Shown here: positions 7,506 to 14,651 of the stretch, piece by piece
Layout of the letters: every line of letters begins with the position of its first letter
Position numbering within the stretch: position 1 is the first letter of the stretch
Origin: DATATV01 sp035551355
GTDB taxonomy: Bacteria; Actinomycetota; Actinomycetes; Mycobacteriales; Pseudonocardiaceae
Assembly: GCA_035551355.1 (NCBI GenBank)
Contig: DASZNF010000147.1
Coordinates: 1 to 28,146 of the forward strand
Length of the DNA: 28,146 bases
Direction of reading: 5' to 3'
The notes under the pieces: model-generated
What the model was told of the DNA's origin: nothing
Database searches by the model: none
What the model saw: the letters and a program-made list of their open reading frames with translations, nothing else
Made by a program: the position numbers and the translations under genes

Positions 7506-9032
7506 TCAGCCGGGTGCGCCGCCCGGCAGCAGGGCGCGGACCGCGTCGATGGTGTCCGCGTCGGCAGGTTCTCTGTCCGGCCGGTAGCGCAGCACCCGGG
7601 CGAACCGCAGGGCCACCCCACCCGGGTAGCGCGAGCTGACCTGCGCCCCGTCCAGTTCGATCTCCACCACCAGTTCCGGCCGGAGGAACACCGTGCCCCT
7701 GGTGCGGCGGGATTCGTGCTTCGGGAACTCCTCGGTCTGCCAGTCCAGCAGTTCGTCGGTGAGCCCCTTGAACGTCTTGCCGACCATGATGTACTCGCCG
7801 CCGTCCGGGTCGCGGGCGCCCAGGTGCAGGTTGGACAGCTTGCCGGTGCGCCGGCCGTGTCCCCACTCCGCGGCCAGTACCACCAGATCCAGGGTGTGCA
7901 CCGGCTTGACCTTCTGCCAGGCCCGGCCCCGCCGGCCCGCCGCGTAGGGCGAGTCCAGCGCCTTCACCAGCACGCCTTCGTGCCCGGCGGCCAGCGAATC
8001 GGCCAGCAGTTTCTCCGCCGCCGCCGGATCCGGCCGGGCCGCGCCGGGAATGACGTGGTCGTCGGCCACCCGATGCAGCAGGGAAAGCCGCTCCCGCAAC
8101 GGTTCGTCCAGCAGGTCGACGCCGTCCAGGTGCAGGCAGTCGAAGAAATAGGGACGCAGCAACAGTTCCCGCGGGCTGGTCGCGCCGAACCGGCTCATCG
8201 TCTCCTGGAACGGGCGGGGGCGGCCGTCGTCGGCCAGCGCCAGCGTCTCCCCGTCCAGCACGACCGACCGGCAGGGCAGCGCGCGGACCAGTTCGACCAG
8301 TTCCGGCACGCTGTCGGTGATCTCGCGCAGCGTGCGGGTGTAGATGTGCACCTCGTCGCCGTCCCGGTGCACCTGGATGCGAGCACCGTCCAGTTTGTAC
8401 TCGACGGAGACCTCGCTCCCCAGTTCGGTGAGGGCCGAGCCGAGATCTTCGGCGGGCGAGGCCAGCATCGGCTTGAGTGGCCGGCCCAGCCGCAGCCGGA
8501 ACTCGGCCAGCGCGGCCGCGCCGCCGGTCAGGGCCGCGGTGGCCGTGTCCGGCAGCGAACCGGACAGCATGAACGCGCGGCGGGCCTGTTCCCCGGTGAC
8601 CTCGGCGGCCGAGGCCACCGCGTCCACCATGACCCCCTCCAGTGCGCCCTGCCGCAGTTCGCCGGTGAGCAGCCGGATCAGGAACTGCTGCTCGGCGGCG
8701 GTGGCCCGGCCGAACAGTTGGGTCAGCAGCGCCGAGCGGCGGGCGGCCGAGCCCCCGCCGGTGGTGGTCGCGACCTCGGCCAGCGCCTGGTCGAGGTCGG
8801 CCACCGTCAACGAGGGTTCGGCGGCCGGCTCGACCTCGAGTTGGAACAGGGTGCGCCAGCCCGCGCCGATCCGGCCCTGCCGGGGCGCGCCGACCAGGAA
8901 CGCGACCACCGGATCGGCCTCGCCGGCCGCGGCCGCGCGGCGCAGTGCCTCGGCCAGCGCGGCCACCTTGGCCAGCCGGGACCGGGTCCCGGCGACGGTG
9001 GCGGAGGTGGCGACCACATCGGCGAGCAGCAC
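7506..9032 (-). CDS. ligB: ATP-dependent DNA ligase LigB
   Basis: 508 aa from a GTG at 9032 (MLLADVVATS), the same start as Rv3062 LigB of M. tuberculosis (about 507 aa). It has an N-terminal DNA-binding domain (about 1-190, with LLTGELRQGALEGVMVDAVA), then the adenylation domain with motif I EYKLDGARIQ (AMP-accepting Lys213), motif III (YFFDCLHLDG), motif IV (HEGVLVK) and motif V (RAWQKVKP), and a C-terminal OB domain (LSNLHLGARDPDGG to the end). It seals nicks using ATP and is dispensable beside NAD-dependent LigA in mycobacteria. It lies between fumC (124 bp upstream) and guaB1 (47 bp downstream) on one strand; this neighbourhood is not that of M. tuberculosis. No good ribosome site is visible before the start. 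Confidence 0.93.
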   Translation of the reverse strand: MLLADVVATSATVAGTRSRLAKVAALAEALRRAAAAGEADPVVAFLVGAPRQGRIGAGWRTLFQLEVEPAAEPSLTVADLDQALAEVATTTGGGSAARRSALLTQLFGRATAAEQQFLIRLLTGELRQGALEGVMVDAVASAAEVTGEQARRAFMLSGSLPDTATAALTGGAAALAEFRLRLGRPLKPMLASPAEDLGSALTELGSEVSVEYKLDGARIQVHRDGDEVHIYTRTLREITDSVPELVELVRALPCRSVVLDGETLALADDGRPRPFQETMSRFGATSPRELLLRPYFFDCLHLDGVDLLDEPLRERLSLLHRVADDHVIPGAARPDPAAAEKLLADSLAAGHEGVLVKALDSPYAAGRRGRAWQKVKPVHTLDLVVLAAEWGHGRRTGKLSNLHLGARDPDGGEYIMVGKTFKGLTDELLDWQTEEFPKHESRRTRGTVFLRPELVVEIELDGAQVSSRYPGGVALRFARVLRYRPDREPADADTIDAVRALLPGGAPG

Positions 9033-9069
9033 GCCCCCATGGTGCGCCCCACCACCGACAATCGCCTGT

Positions 9070-9109
9070 CACCGGCAAACGCGCGCCACCGGCAGACGCG
9101 CGCCACCGG
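9070..9109. repeat. 17-nt tandem repeat, 2.3 copies, in the ligB leader
   Basis: CACCGGCAAACGCGCGC (9070-9086) is followed by CACCGGCAGACGCGCGC (9087-9103) and CACCGG (9104-9109). One mismatch separates the two full copies. It lies between fumC and ligB. Confidence 0.8.
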
Positions 9110-9155
9110 AGCCCGCGGGTCAGCGACTCCACGCCCGGCCCGATGAACGCGAGGG

Positions 9156-10550
9156 TCAGCCGCCCTTGGCCATGCGCAGCACGTCCAGCGCCGAGTCCAG
9201 CTGCTCCTCGGTCAGCTTCCCGTCCCGCACATAACCGCGCTCGATCACTACCTCGCGAATTGTCTTCAATTCCTTCAACGACTGCTTCGCCACCGCCGCG
9301 GCCTCTTCGTAGCCGAGGTACCGGTTCAACGGCGTGACGATCGACGGTGACCCCTCGGCATAGGCCCGAGCACGGTCCACATTGGCCTGAATCCCATCGA
9401 ACACCTTGTCCGCCAACAGGTTCGACACGGCGGCCAGCAGCCGCGCCGATTCCAGCACGTTCCGTGCGATGACCGGCAGATTCACATTCAGCTGGAAATT
9501 CCCCTGCGCGCCGGCATAAGCGACGGCCGCGTCATTTCCGATCACCTGGGCGACCACCTGCAACGTCGCCTCGCAGATCACCGGATTCACCTTGCCCGGC
9601 ATGATCGAGCTGCCCGGCTGCAGATCCGGCAGGCTCAGCTCGCCCAGCCCGGCTCGCGGCCCGGACCCCTTCCACCGCACGTCGTTGGCGATCTTGCTCA
9701 GGCTCACCGCGACCGTGCGCAGCTGCCCGGAGATCTCCACCACGCCGTCCTGGCTGGCCTGCGCCTCGAAGTGGTCCCGCGCCTCCACCAGCGGCAACCC
9801 GGTGGCCTGGGCCAGTTCCTCGGCCATCAGCGCGCCGAAACCCTCCGGCGCGTTGAGCCCCGAGCCGACCGCGGTGCCGCCGATCGGCAGCTCCGCCAGC
9901 CTCGGCACCCCGGACTCCAGCCGCTCGACGCCGTAGCGGATCTGCGCCGCCCACGCCCCGGCCTCCTGGCCGAGCGTCACCGGCACCGCGTCCATCAGGT
10001 GCGTCCGTCCGGCGGTCACCACCTCGGCCCAGTCCGCCGCCCGCGCGCCGATGGTCTCGGCCAGATGCCGCAGGGCGGGAATCACCTCGGTCACCACGGC
10101 CTCGGTCGCGGCCACGTGGATGGTGGTCGGGAAGGTGTCGTTGGACGACTGGGAGGCGTTCACGTGGTCGTTCGGGTGCACCTCACGTCCCAGCGCCCGC
10201 GCGGCCAGGGTGGCGATCACCTCGTTGGCGTTCATGTTCGACGAGGTGCCCGAGCCGGTCTGGAACACGTCGATCGGGAACTGGTCGTCGTGATCGCCCT
10301 TGGCCACCTCGTCGGCCGCCGCCGCGATGGCCTGGGCCAGGTCCTGCTCCAGCACGCCCAGCCGCGCGTTCACCCGGGCGGCCGCGCCTTTGAGCAGACC
10401 CAGCGCCCGGATCTGCGCTCGTTCCAGGCCCCGCCCGGAAATCGGGAAGTTCTCGACCGCCCGTTGGGTCTGCGCGCGCCACAACGCATCCGCCGGCACC
10501 CGCACCTCGCCCATCGTGTCGTGTTCGATCCGGTACTGCTGATCAGCCAT
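9156..10550 (-). CDS. fumC: Class II fumarate hydratase
   Basis: 464 aa from the ATG at 10550 (MADQQYRIEHDTMGEVRVPA). It interconverts fumarate and L-malate in the TCA cycle as a cytoplasmic homotetramer, without an iron-sulfur cluster. Family motifs are TGSGTSSNMNANEV, the active-site stretch NASQSSNDTFPTTIH, TAGRTHLMDAVPVTLGQE, and the fumarase/aspartase signature GSSIMPGKVNP on the mobile catalytic loop. It keeps the place of Rv1098c, two genes from glpX. The open frame extends 18 codons further upstream, but the ATG matches the family start. It is divergent from the FNR gene (135-bp gap). Long stretches before 9540 have slightly relaxed codon use, with no frame damage. Confidence 0.96.
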   Translation of the reverse strand: MADQQYRIEHDTMGEVRVPADALWRAQTQRAVENFPISGRGLERAQIRALGLLKGAAARVNARLGVLEQDLAQAIAAAADEVAKGDHDDQFPIDVFQTGSGTSSNMNANEVIATLAARALGREVHPNDHVNASQSSNDTFPTTIHVAATEAVVTEVIPALRHLAETIGARAADWAEVVTAGRTHLMDAVPVTLGQEAGAWAAQIRYGVERLESGVPRLAELPIGGTAVGSGLNAPEGFGALMAEELAQATGLPLVEARDHFEAQASQDGVVEISGQLRTVAVSLSKIANDVRWKGSGPRAGLGELSLPDLQPGSSIMPGKVNPVICEATLQVVAQVIGNDAAVAYAGAQGNFQLNVNLPVIARNVLESARLLAAVSNLLADKVFDGIQANVDRARAYAEGSPSIVTPLNRYLGYEEAAAVAKQSLKELKTIREVVIERGYVRDGKLTEEQLDSALDVLRMAKGG

Positions 10551-10629
10551 ATCCCCAGTGTGGACCCGGCTCCGCGCCACGGCACCGGGTGTGGCGCGTT
10601 GCACGCGACCCCGGGGTGATCCATGCCTC

Positions 10630-10635
10630 TACAGT
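10630..10635 (+). promoter_or_regulatory. Candidate -10 box (TACAGT) of the FNR gene
   Basis: TACAGT lies 50 nt before the ATG at 10686, giving a leader of about 43 nt that contains the ribosome site GAGAGG. No convincing -35 is seen at the right spacing. Confidence 0.35.
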
Positions 10636-10685
10636 GGTGGGGCTCCCACCACGAACGCCACCCAAGCGAGAGGCGGACGGGCCAG

Positions 10686-11675
10686 ATGACCGAATCCCCG
10701 GACTCCTACGACGTGGACCTGCTGATCGTCGGCGCCGGGCCGACCGGCCTGTTCGCTGCCTATTACGCCGGATTCCGCGAACTGTCCGTGGCGATCGTCG
10801 ACGCGCTGCCCGAACCCGGGGGCCAGATCACCGCGATGTACCCGGAGAAGATGATCTACGACGTGGCTGGCTTCCCGGCCATCCGGGGCCGCGAACTGGT
10901 CACCGCGCTGGTCGAGCAGGCCGCCCAGTGGAAGCCGACCTACCTGCTCGGCCGCCAGGCCCGGGAACTCACGCACACCGCCGAGGGCCTGGACGTGTCG
11001 CTGGCCGACGGCACCGTGGTGCGGGCCGGCGCCATGCTGATCACCGCGGGCATCGGCGAGTTCCGCCCCCGCCCGCTGCCCGCCGGGGACGGCTGGCTGG
11101 GCCGCGGCATGGTCCACTTCGTGCCTTCGCTTGCCGCGCACTCCGATCAGCACGTCGTGGTGGTCGGCGGTGGGGACTCGGCGCTGGACTGGGTGCTGGC
11201 CCTGCACCCGATCGCCAGCTCGGTCACCCTGGTGCACCGGCGGGCCCAGTTCCGCGCGCTGCCCGCCACCGTGCGCCAGGTGCGCGAGCTGGGGGTGCCG
11301 ATCATCACCGACGCCGAGGTCACCGAGTTGCGCGGGGACGGCGCCGGGCTGGCCGAGATCACCGTGGCGGTGAAGGGCGGCCAGGAGCACACACTGCCCG
11401 CGCACACCGTGGTGGCCGCGCTGGGTTTCGTGGCCGACCTGGGGCCGATCGAGGCCTGGGGGTTGGAACTGGACCACCGGGCGGTGACGGTCGACTCGAC
11501 CATGCGCACCGCGCGCGAGCGGATCTACGCCGCAGGCGACGTGGCCTCGTATCCGGGAAAGGTGAAGCTGATCGCCACCGGATTCGGCGAGGCGGCCACG
11601 GCGGTGAACAACATCGCGGTCGCGCTCAACCCCGAAGCACACCTGTTCCCCGGCCACTCGTCCAACGCGAGCTGA
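10686..11675 (+). CDS. Ferredoxin-NADP(+) reductase, thioredoxin-reductase-like type
   Basis: 329 aa; ATG chosen because GAGAGG lies about 11 nt upstream. An FAD-binding Rossmann motif is at the N-terminus (LLIVGAGPTGLFAAYYA, Gly16-Gly21), followed by PGGQITAMYPEKMIYDVAGFP, which is diagnostic of the FNR2 (YumC-like) group. The NADPH domain has VVVVGGGDSALDW at about residue 160 with HRRAQFRA just after. The C-terminal FAD motif is IYAAGDV with KLIATGFGEAATAVNNIA. The CxxC redox pair of thioredoxin reductase is absent, which supports electron transfer to ferredoxin or a flavodoxin. The ferredoxin partner is not encoded nearby. The end of the gene forms the 5' arm of the terminator below. Confidence 0.9.
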   Translation: MTESPDSYDVDLLIVGAGPTGLFAAYYAGFRELSVAIVDALPEPGGQITAMYPEKMIYDVAGFPAIRGRELVTALVEQAAQWKPTYLLGRQARELTHTAEGLDVSLADGTVVRAGAMLITAGIGEFRPRPLPAGDGWLGRGMVHFVPSLAAHSDQHVVVVGGGDSALDWVLALHPIASSVTLVHRRAQFRALPATVRQVRELGVPIITDAEVTELRGDGAGLAEITVAVKGGQEHTLPAHTVVAALGFVADLGPIEAWGLELDHRAVTVDSTMRTARERIYAAGDVASYPGKVKLIATGFGEAATAVNNIAVALNPEAHLFPGHSSNAS

Positions 11676-11694
11676 CCGGGGAACAGGTTTTTTT
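11641..11694 (+). terminator. Rho-independent terminator overlapping the end of the FNR gene
   Basis: ACCTGTTCCCCGG (11641-11653, inside the last codons) pairs perfectly with CCGGGGAACAGGT (11676-11688), a 13-bp stem, and is followed at once by a run of seven T (11688-11694). The 22-nt loop contains the final codons, and the 3' arm begins right after the stop. Such T-rich terminators are uncommon in high-GC actinobacteria. Confidence 0.85.
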
Positions 11695-11716
11695 CGCTTT
11701 TGTTCGATGCGCTGTC

Positions 11717-12340
11717 CTACCTGATGACCTGCACCGTCTCGCCGATCGACAGGTCCGCGAAGAACGTCCTGGCCGACGTGCTGGACAGGTGGATGCAGCC
11801 GTGCGAGGGCGTGCTCAGGCTGCCCAGGTGGAACGCGTCGCCCGGGTAGAAGAACACCGCGTAGGGCATGTGCGCCTGGAACTCACGGCTGAAGTAGTTC
11901 TTCGACTTGGACAGCACGCGGAAGGTGCCGGCCGGGGTCGGGTAGCTGGACCGGCCGCCCAGCGCCGACACCGGCCCGTACACGACCTGGCCGTCCTTGA
12001 CGATCCACGCCTGGTGCGTGGACAGGTCGGCGCACGCGCCGGTGGTGATGTGACAGGGCACGCCGGCCGCGTACTCGGGCGCGGCCTGGGTGGTCGCGGT
12101 GTGCGCGACCGGCGGCGCGGTCGTGGTGGTCGGCACGGTGGTCGACGGCACGGTGGTGGTCGTGGTGGTCGGCGCGACGGTGGTCGTGCTGCTGGTGGCC
12201 GCCGTCGAACTCGACGCGGAACCGGCGGCCAGGGCGACGCTGTTGTTCGCCGATTCGGCCGGGGTGCCCGACGAACACGCGGTCAGTACCCCGGCCACGG
12301 CCAGCGCCACGACCCCGGCAACGATTCTTCCGATCCGCAA
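11717..12340 (-). CDS. L,D-transpeptidase (YkuD domain) lipoprotein
   Basis: 207 aa from a TTG at 12340. The N-terminus MRIGRIVAGVVALAVAGVLT ends in the lipobox VLTAC, so Cys22 should be lipidated and the protein anchored outside the cytoplasmic membrane. A Ser/Thr-rich linker (about 40-90) is followed by a YkuD domain (about 100-207) with FHLGSLSTPSHGCIHLSS; His and Cys182 are the catalytic residues. L,D-transpeptidases make 3-3 peptidoglycan cross-links or attach proteins. It lacks the Ig-like domains of mycobacterial LdtA/B enzymes. The TTG is chosen because GAGGGGG lies 6 nt upstream and gives a perfect signal peptide. The ribosome site and start lie at the foot of a long stem (next entry). 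It may be co-transcribed behind glpX. Ala-Cys-Cys-type alternatives: none seen. Confidence 0.88.
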   Translation of the reverse strand: MRIGRIVAGVVALAVAGVLTACSSGTPAESANNSVALAAGSASSSTAATSSTTTVAPTTTTTTVPSTTVPTTTTAPPVAHTATTQAAPEYAAGVPCHITTGACADLSTHQAWIVKDGQVVYGPVSALGGRSSYPTPAGTFRVLSKSKNYFSREFQAHMPYAVFFYPGDAFHLGSLSTPSHGCIHLSSTSARTFFADLSIGETVQVIR

Positions 12341-12480
12341 GAAAGCCCCCTCGGCTTCGCCGCCATCGGCGGATGACGGACTGTCTCGCTTGGTTCTACC
12401 GATCCAGACGCCATCCGGCCACCGGGCGTTGCGTCTGTCGCGCACCGGTTAGGTCACGAATCGGCGCCAAGGGGGCTTTC
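12341..12480 (-). promoter_or_regulatory. Structured leader RNA sequestering the L,D-transpeptidase ribosome site
   Basis: In the minus-strand transcript GAAAGCCCCCTTGGC (12480 to 12466) pairs with GCCGAGGGGGCTTTC (12355 to 12341): 15 pairs, one of them G-U, no bulges. The 3' arm contains the Shine-Dalgarno GAGGGGG, and the UUG start follows it directly. The 110-nt loop holds further stems: CAGACGC (12437-12431) with GCGTCTG (12411-12405); CCGATTC (12464-12458) with GGATCGG (12405-12399, one G-U); and CCGCC/GGCGG (12372-12368 with 12364-12360) around a 3-nt loop. A long closing stem over a branched core, masking the ribosome site, is the plan of a riboswitch or RNA thermometer. I do not recognise a known class. 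The pairing is seen; regulation is inferred. Confidence 0.55.
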
Positions 12481-12493
12481 GCGGTCGAGCGGG

Positions 12494-13573
12494 TCAGGGC
12501 AGCGGCGGATACACGTCCTCCGCGTCGGCCTCGGCCATCCGGTCGAAGTCCACAGAGGAGTATTCGCGCAGCTTGGTCAGCCGGTGGAAACCGTCGATCA
12601 TCCGTACCGTGCCCGACTTCGAGCGCATCACGATCGACTGCGTCGTGCAGCCGCCCGAGGCGTACCGGACGCCGCGCAGCAGGTCGCCGTCGGTGATACC
12701 GGTGGCGCAGAAGAACACGTTCTCCCCGTGCACCAGGTCCTCGGTGCGCAACACCCGATCGAGATCGTGGCCGGCGGCCAAGGCCTTGCGCCGCTCGGCC
12801 TCGTCCCGCGGCCACAGCTTGGCCTGGATCGCGCCGCCCATGCAGGCCAGCGCACTGGCCGCGATGATTCCCTCGGGCGTGCCGCCGATGCCGACCAGCA
12901 TGTCCACCCCGGTGTCCGGGCGGGCCGCCGAGATGGCGCCGGCCACGTCGCCGTCGGAGATGAACCGGATGCGGGCCCCGGCCTCGCGCACGTCCCGGAT
13001 CAGCTGCTCGTGGCGGGGCCGGTCCAGGATGCACACGGTCACGTCGGACGGGTCACTCTGCTTGGCCCGGGCCACCGCGCGGATGTTCTCGGCCACCGGC
13101 GCGGTGATGTCCACCACGTCCGCCGACTCCGGCCCGACGGCCAGTTTCTCCATGTAGAACACGGCGGACGGGTCGAACATGGCACCCCGCTCGGCCACCG
13201 CGAGCACCGCGATGGCGTTGGGCATGCCCTTGGCCATCAGCGTCGTGCCGTCGATCGGGTCGACCGCGACGTCGCAGTCCGGGCCGTCGCCGTTGCCCAC
13301 CTCCTCGCCGTTGTAGAGCATCGGGGCCTCGTCCTTCTCACCCTCCCCGATGACCACGACACCGTGCATGGAGACCGAGCCGATCAGCTTGCGCATGGCG
13401 TCCACGGCGGCGCCGTCGCCGCCGTTCTTGTCGCCCCGGCCGACCCAGCGGCCCGCGGCCATTGCGGCGGCTTCAGTGACCCGGACCAGCTCCAGGGCCA
13501 GGTTTCGGTCCGGTGCCTCACGTCGGCTGCCGTTCGCCGGACTACCGAGGGCGGACGGGTTGGCGGCGTTCAT
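12494..13573 (-). CDS. glpX: Class II fructose-1,6-bisphosphatase GlpX
   Basis: 359 aa from the ATG at 13573, preceded by GGGAGAGGAG. It hydrolyses fructose 1,6-bisphosphate to fructose 6-phosphate in gluconeogenesis. Motifs are GRGDKNGGDGAAVDAMR, GEGEKDEAPMLYNGE, the metal-binding DPIDGTT near residue 105, and GGTPEGIIAASALACMGG. The N-terminal stretch (MNAANPSALGSP onward, about 25 residues) is a polar extension before the conserved RNLALELVRVTEAAA. In mycobacteria GlpX (Rv1099c) is the main FBPase and is needed for growth on fatty acids. It is divergent from the DUF4245 gene as in M. tuberculosis. The L,D-transpeptidase gene follows on the same strand 150 bp later. Confidence 0.96.
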   Translation of the reverse strand: MNAANPSALGSPANGSRREAPDRNLALELVRVTEAAAMAAGRWVGRGDKNGGDGAAVDAMRKLIGSVSMHGVVVIGEGEKDEAPMLYNGEEVGNGDGPDCDVAVDPIDGTTLMAKGMPNAIAVLAVAERGAMFDPSAVFYMEKLAVGPESADVVDITAPVAENIRAVARAKQSDPSDVTVCILDRPRHEQLIRDVREAGARIRFISDGDVAGAISAARPDTGVDMLVGIGGTPEGIIAASALACMGGAIQAKLWPRDEAERRKALAAGHDLDRVLRTEDLVHGENVFFCATGITDGDLLRGVRYASGGCTTQSIVMRSKSGTVRMIDGFHRLTKLREYSSVDFDRMAEADAEDVYPPLP

Positions 13574-13690
13574 CGGAACTCCTCTCCCTGGAATCAACAC
13601 CGGAATTCTCCCAGACCCGGCGGGCGAGGCCCAGCTACGTCGCGTCGGTACCGATCCCGCGTGACCTGAGCCACCTGGGAGGATGGTGGT

Positions 13691-14365
13691 GTGCCGGAGA
13701 GTTCGACGACCAGTCCCACCGACCCGCAGCCGCCGGGGCCGCCCCGCAACGGCGGCGGCCGGGGCAGGCAGACCATGCGCGACATGCTGCTGTCCATGGT
13801 CGTGCTCGCGGTCATCGTGCTGGTGCTGGGCGCGGTCACGCACAGCTGCTCGTTCAGTCCGGGCGGGCCGTCGGTGAACGAGTCCAACCTGCCCACGGTG
13901 GACGTCTCGGGCGAGCTGTCCGCGGCCGCCGGGCAGGTCCACTTCCCGCTGCGCCGGCCCGCGCTGCCGGGCAGTTGGCGGGCCAACTCCGACAGCGAGC
14001 GGCCGGTGGGCACGAACGGCGCGCAGGCCGTGGTGTACGTCGGCTGGCTGACCGGGACCGGCCACTTCCTGCAGCTGGCCCAGTCCGACGCGAGCGTGTC
14101 CGACCTGGTCACCCAGGTCGCCGACGACAGCGGCAACGCCACCGGCGGCTCGTCGGACGGCTCGTCCGGGCCGGCGACCGCGCAGGGCCACGTCACGGTG
14201 GCCGGTGCGGTCTGGACGATCTACTCGGGCGTGCGGGACGAGCAGTCCTGGGTGCGCGATCTGGGTCCGGTGCGCCTGCTGATCACCGGCAACGCGCCCA
14301 CCGGTGAGTTCGACACCATGGCGGCCTCGGTGCAGACCGCGCCCGTCGTGCGAACCGGCAGCTAG
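13691..14365 (+). CDS. DUF4245 family membrane-anchored protein
   Basis: 224 aa from a GTG at 13691 with GGGAGG 7 nt upstream. A Pro/Gly/Arg-rich cytoplasmic N-terminus (about 30 residues) precedes one transmembrane helix (MLLSMVVLAVIVLVLGAV, about 33-50). The rest, about 170 residues, should be outside the membrane. Recognisable family stretches are FPLRRPALPGSWRANS, VYVGWLTGTGHFLQLAQSD and WTIYSGVRDEQSWVR. The family is found beside glpX in mycobacteria (Rv1100), and its function is unknown. A Gly/Ser-rich loop (SGNATGGSSDGSSGPAT) interrupts the domain at about residue 145. It converges on xseB with a 16-bp gap. Confidence 0.88.
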   Translation: MPESSTTSPTDPQPPGPPRNGGGRGRQTMRDMLLSMVVLAVIVLVLGAVTHSCSFSPGGPSVNESNLPTVDVSGELSAAAGQVHFPLRRPALPGSWRANSDSERPVGTNGAQAVVYVGWLTGTGHFLQLAQSDASVSDLVTQVADDSGNATGGSSDGSSGPATAQGHVTVAGAVWTIYSGVRDEQSWVRDLGPVRLLITGNAPTGEFDTMAASVQTAPVVRTGS

Positions 14366-14381
14366 TTCTTCACGATCTCCG

Positions 14382-14651
14382 TCAGGACTGCTGCTCGTCG
14401 GCGACCTGCTCGACGGAGGCCAGCGCCGACTCCACCCGCTGCCGCGCCCCGGCCAGATGCCGCTCGCACACCTTGGCCAGCGCCTCGCCGCGCTCCCACA
14501 GGGCCAGCGAGTCCTCAAGGGACAGGCCGCCGCCCTCCAGCCGGCGCACCATCTCGGCCAGTTCGTCGCGGGCCGCCTCGTAGCCGAGCCCGTCGGTGTC
14601 CGGGGCGTCCTTGGCCGGGCCGGGCTGGTCGGTCCCGGGCTGGTCGGTCAC
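14382..14651 (-). CDS. xseB: Exodeoxyribonuclease VII small subunit
   Basis: 89 aa from a GTG at 14651, with GAGGAGG just upstream. The XseB core is LGYEAARDELAEMVRRLEGG, then LSLEDSLALWERGEALAKVC and ERHLAGARQRVESA, a helical hairpin that wraps XseA. With XseA it degrades single-stranded DNA to oligonucleotides in repair. The start overlaps the stop of the upstream 265-aa gene by 4 nt (GTGA), so it is the last gene of a coupled operon. The open frame runs about 210 codons further upstream, but that part has no family similarity and opposes the codon bias. Confidence 0.92.
   Translation of the reverse strand: MTDQPGTDQPGPAKDAPDTDGLGYEAARDELAEMVRRLEGGGLSLEDSLALWERGEALAKVCERHLAGARQRVESALASVEQVADEQQS

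Noticed and set aside
7459..9132. Long open minus-strand frame running on upstream of guaB1 (total over 1,000 codons)
   Set aside because: The upstream part lies over ligB in another frame, is Arg/Gly/Pro-rich nonsense, and GuaB1 homology begins exactly at the GTG at 7458.
10686..11675. Thioredoxin reductase
   Set aside because: The NADPH-domain lacks the CxxC pair and the N-terminal pattern is that of FNR2-type ferredoxin-NADP reductases.
12341..12480. L,D-transpeptidase leader as a known c-di-AMP (ydaO) riboswitch
   Set aside because: It is close in size and gene context, but I could not find the conserved ydaO core sequences, so no class is assigned.
12341..12480. The same long stem as a glpX terminator
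   Set aside because: The loop is 110 nt, there is no T-run after the 3' arm, and the 3' arm is the next gene's ribosome site.
13574..14518. Minus-strand extension upstream of the glpX ATG
   Set aside because: It is antisense to the DUF4245 gene; glpX has a strong ribosome site and a family-typical start at 13573.
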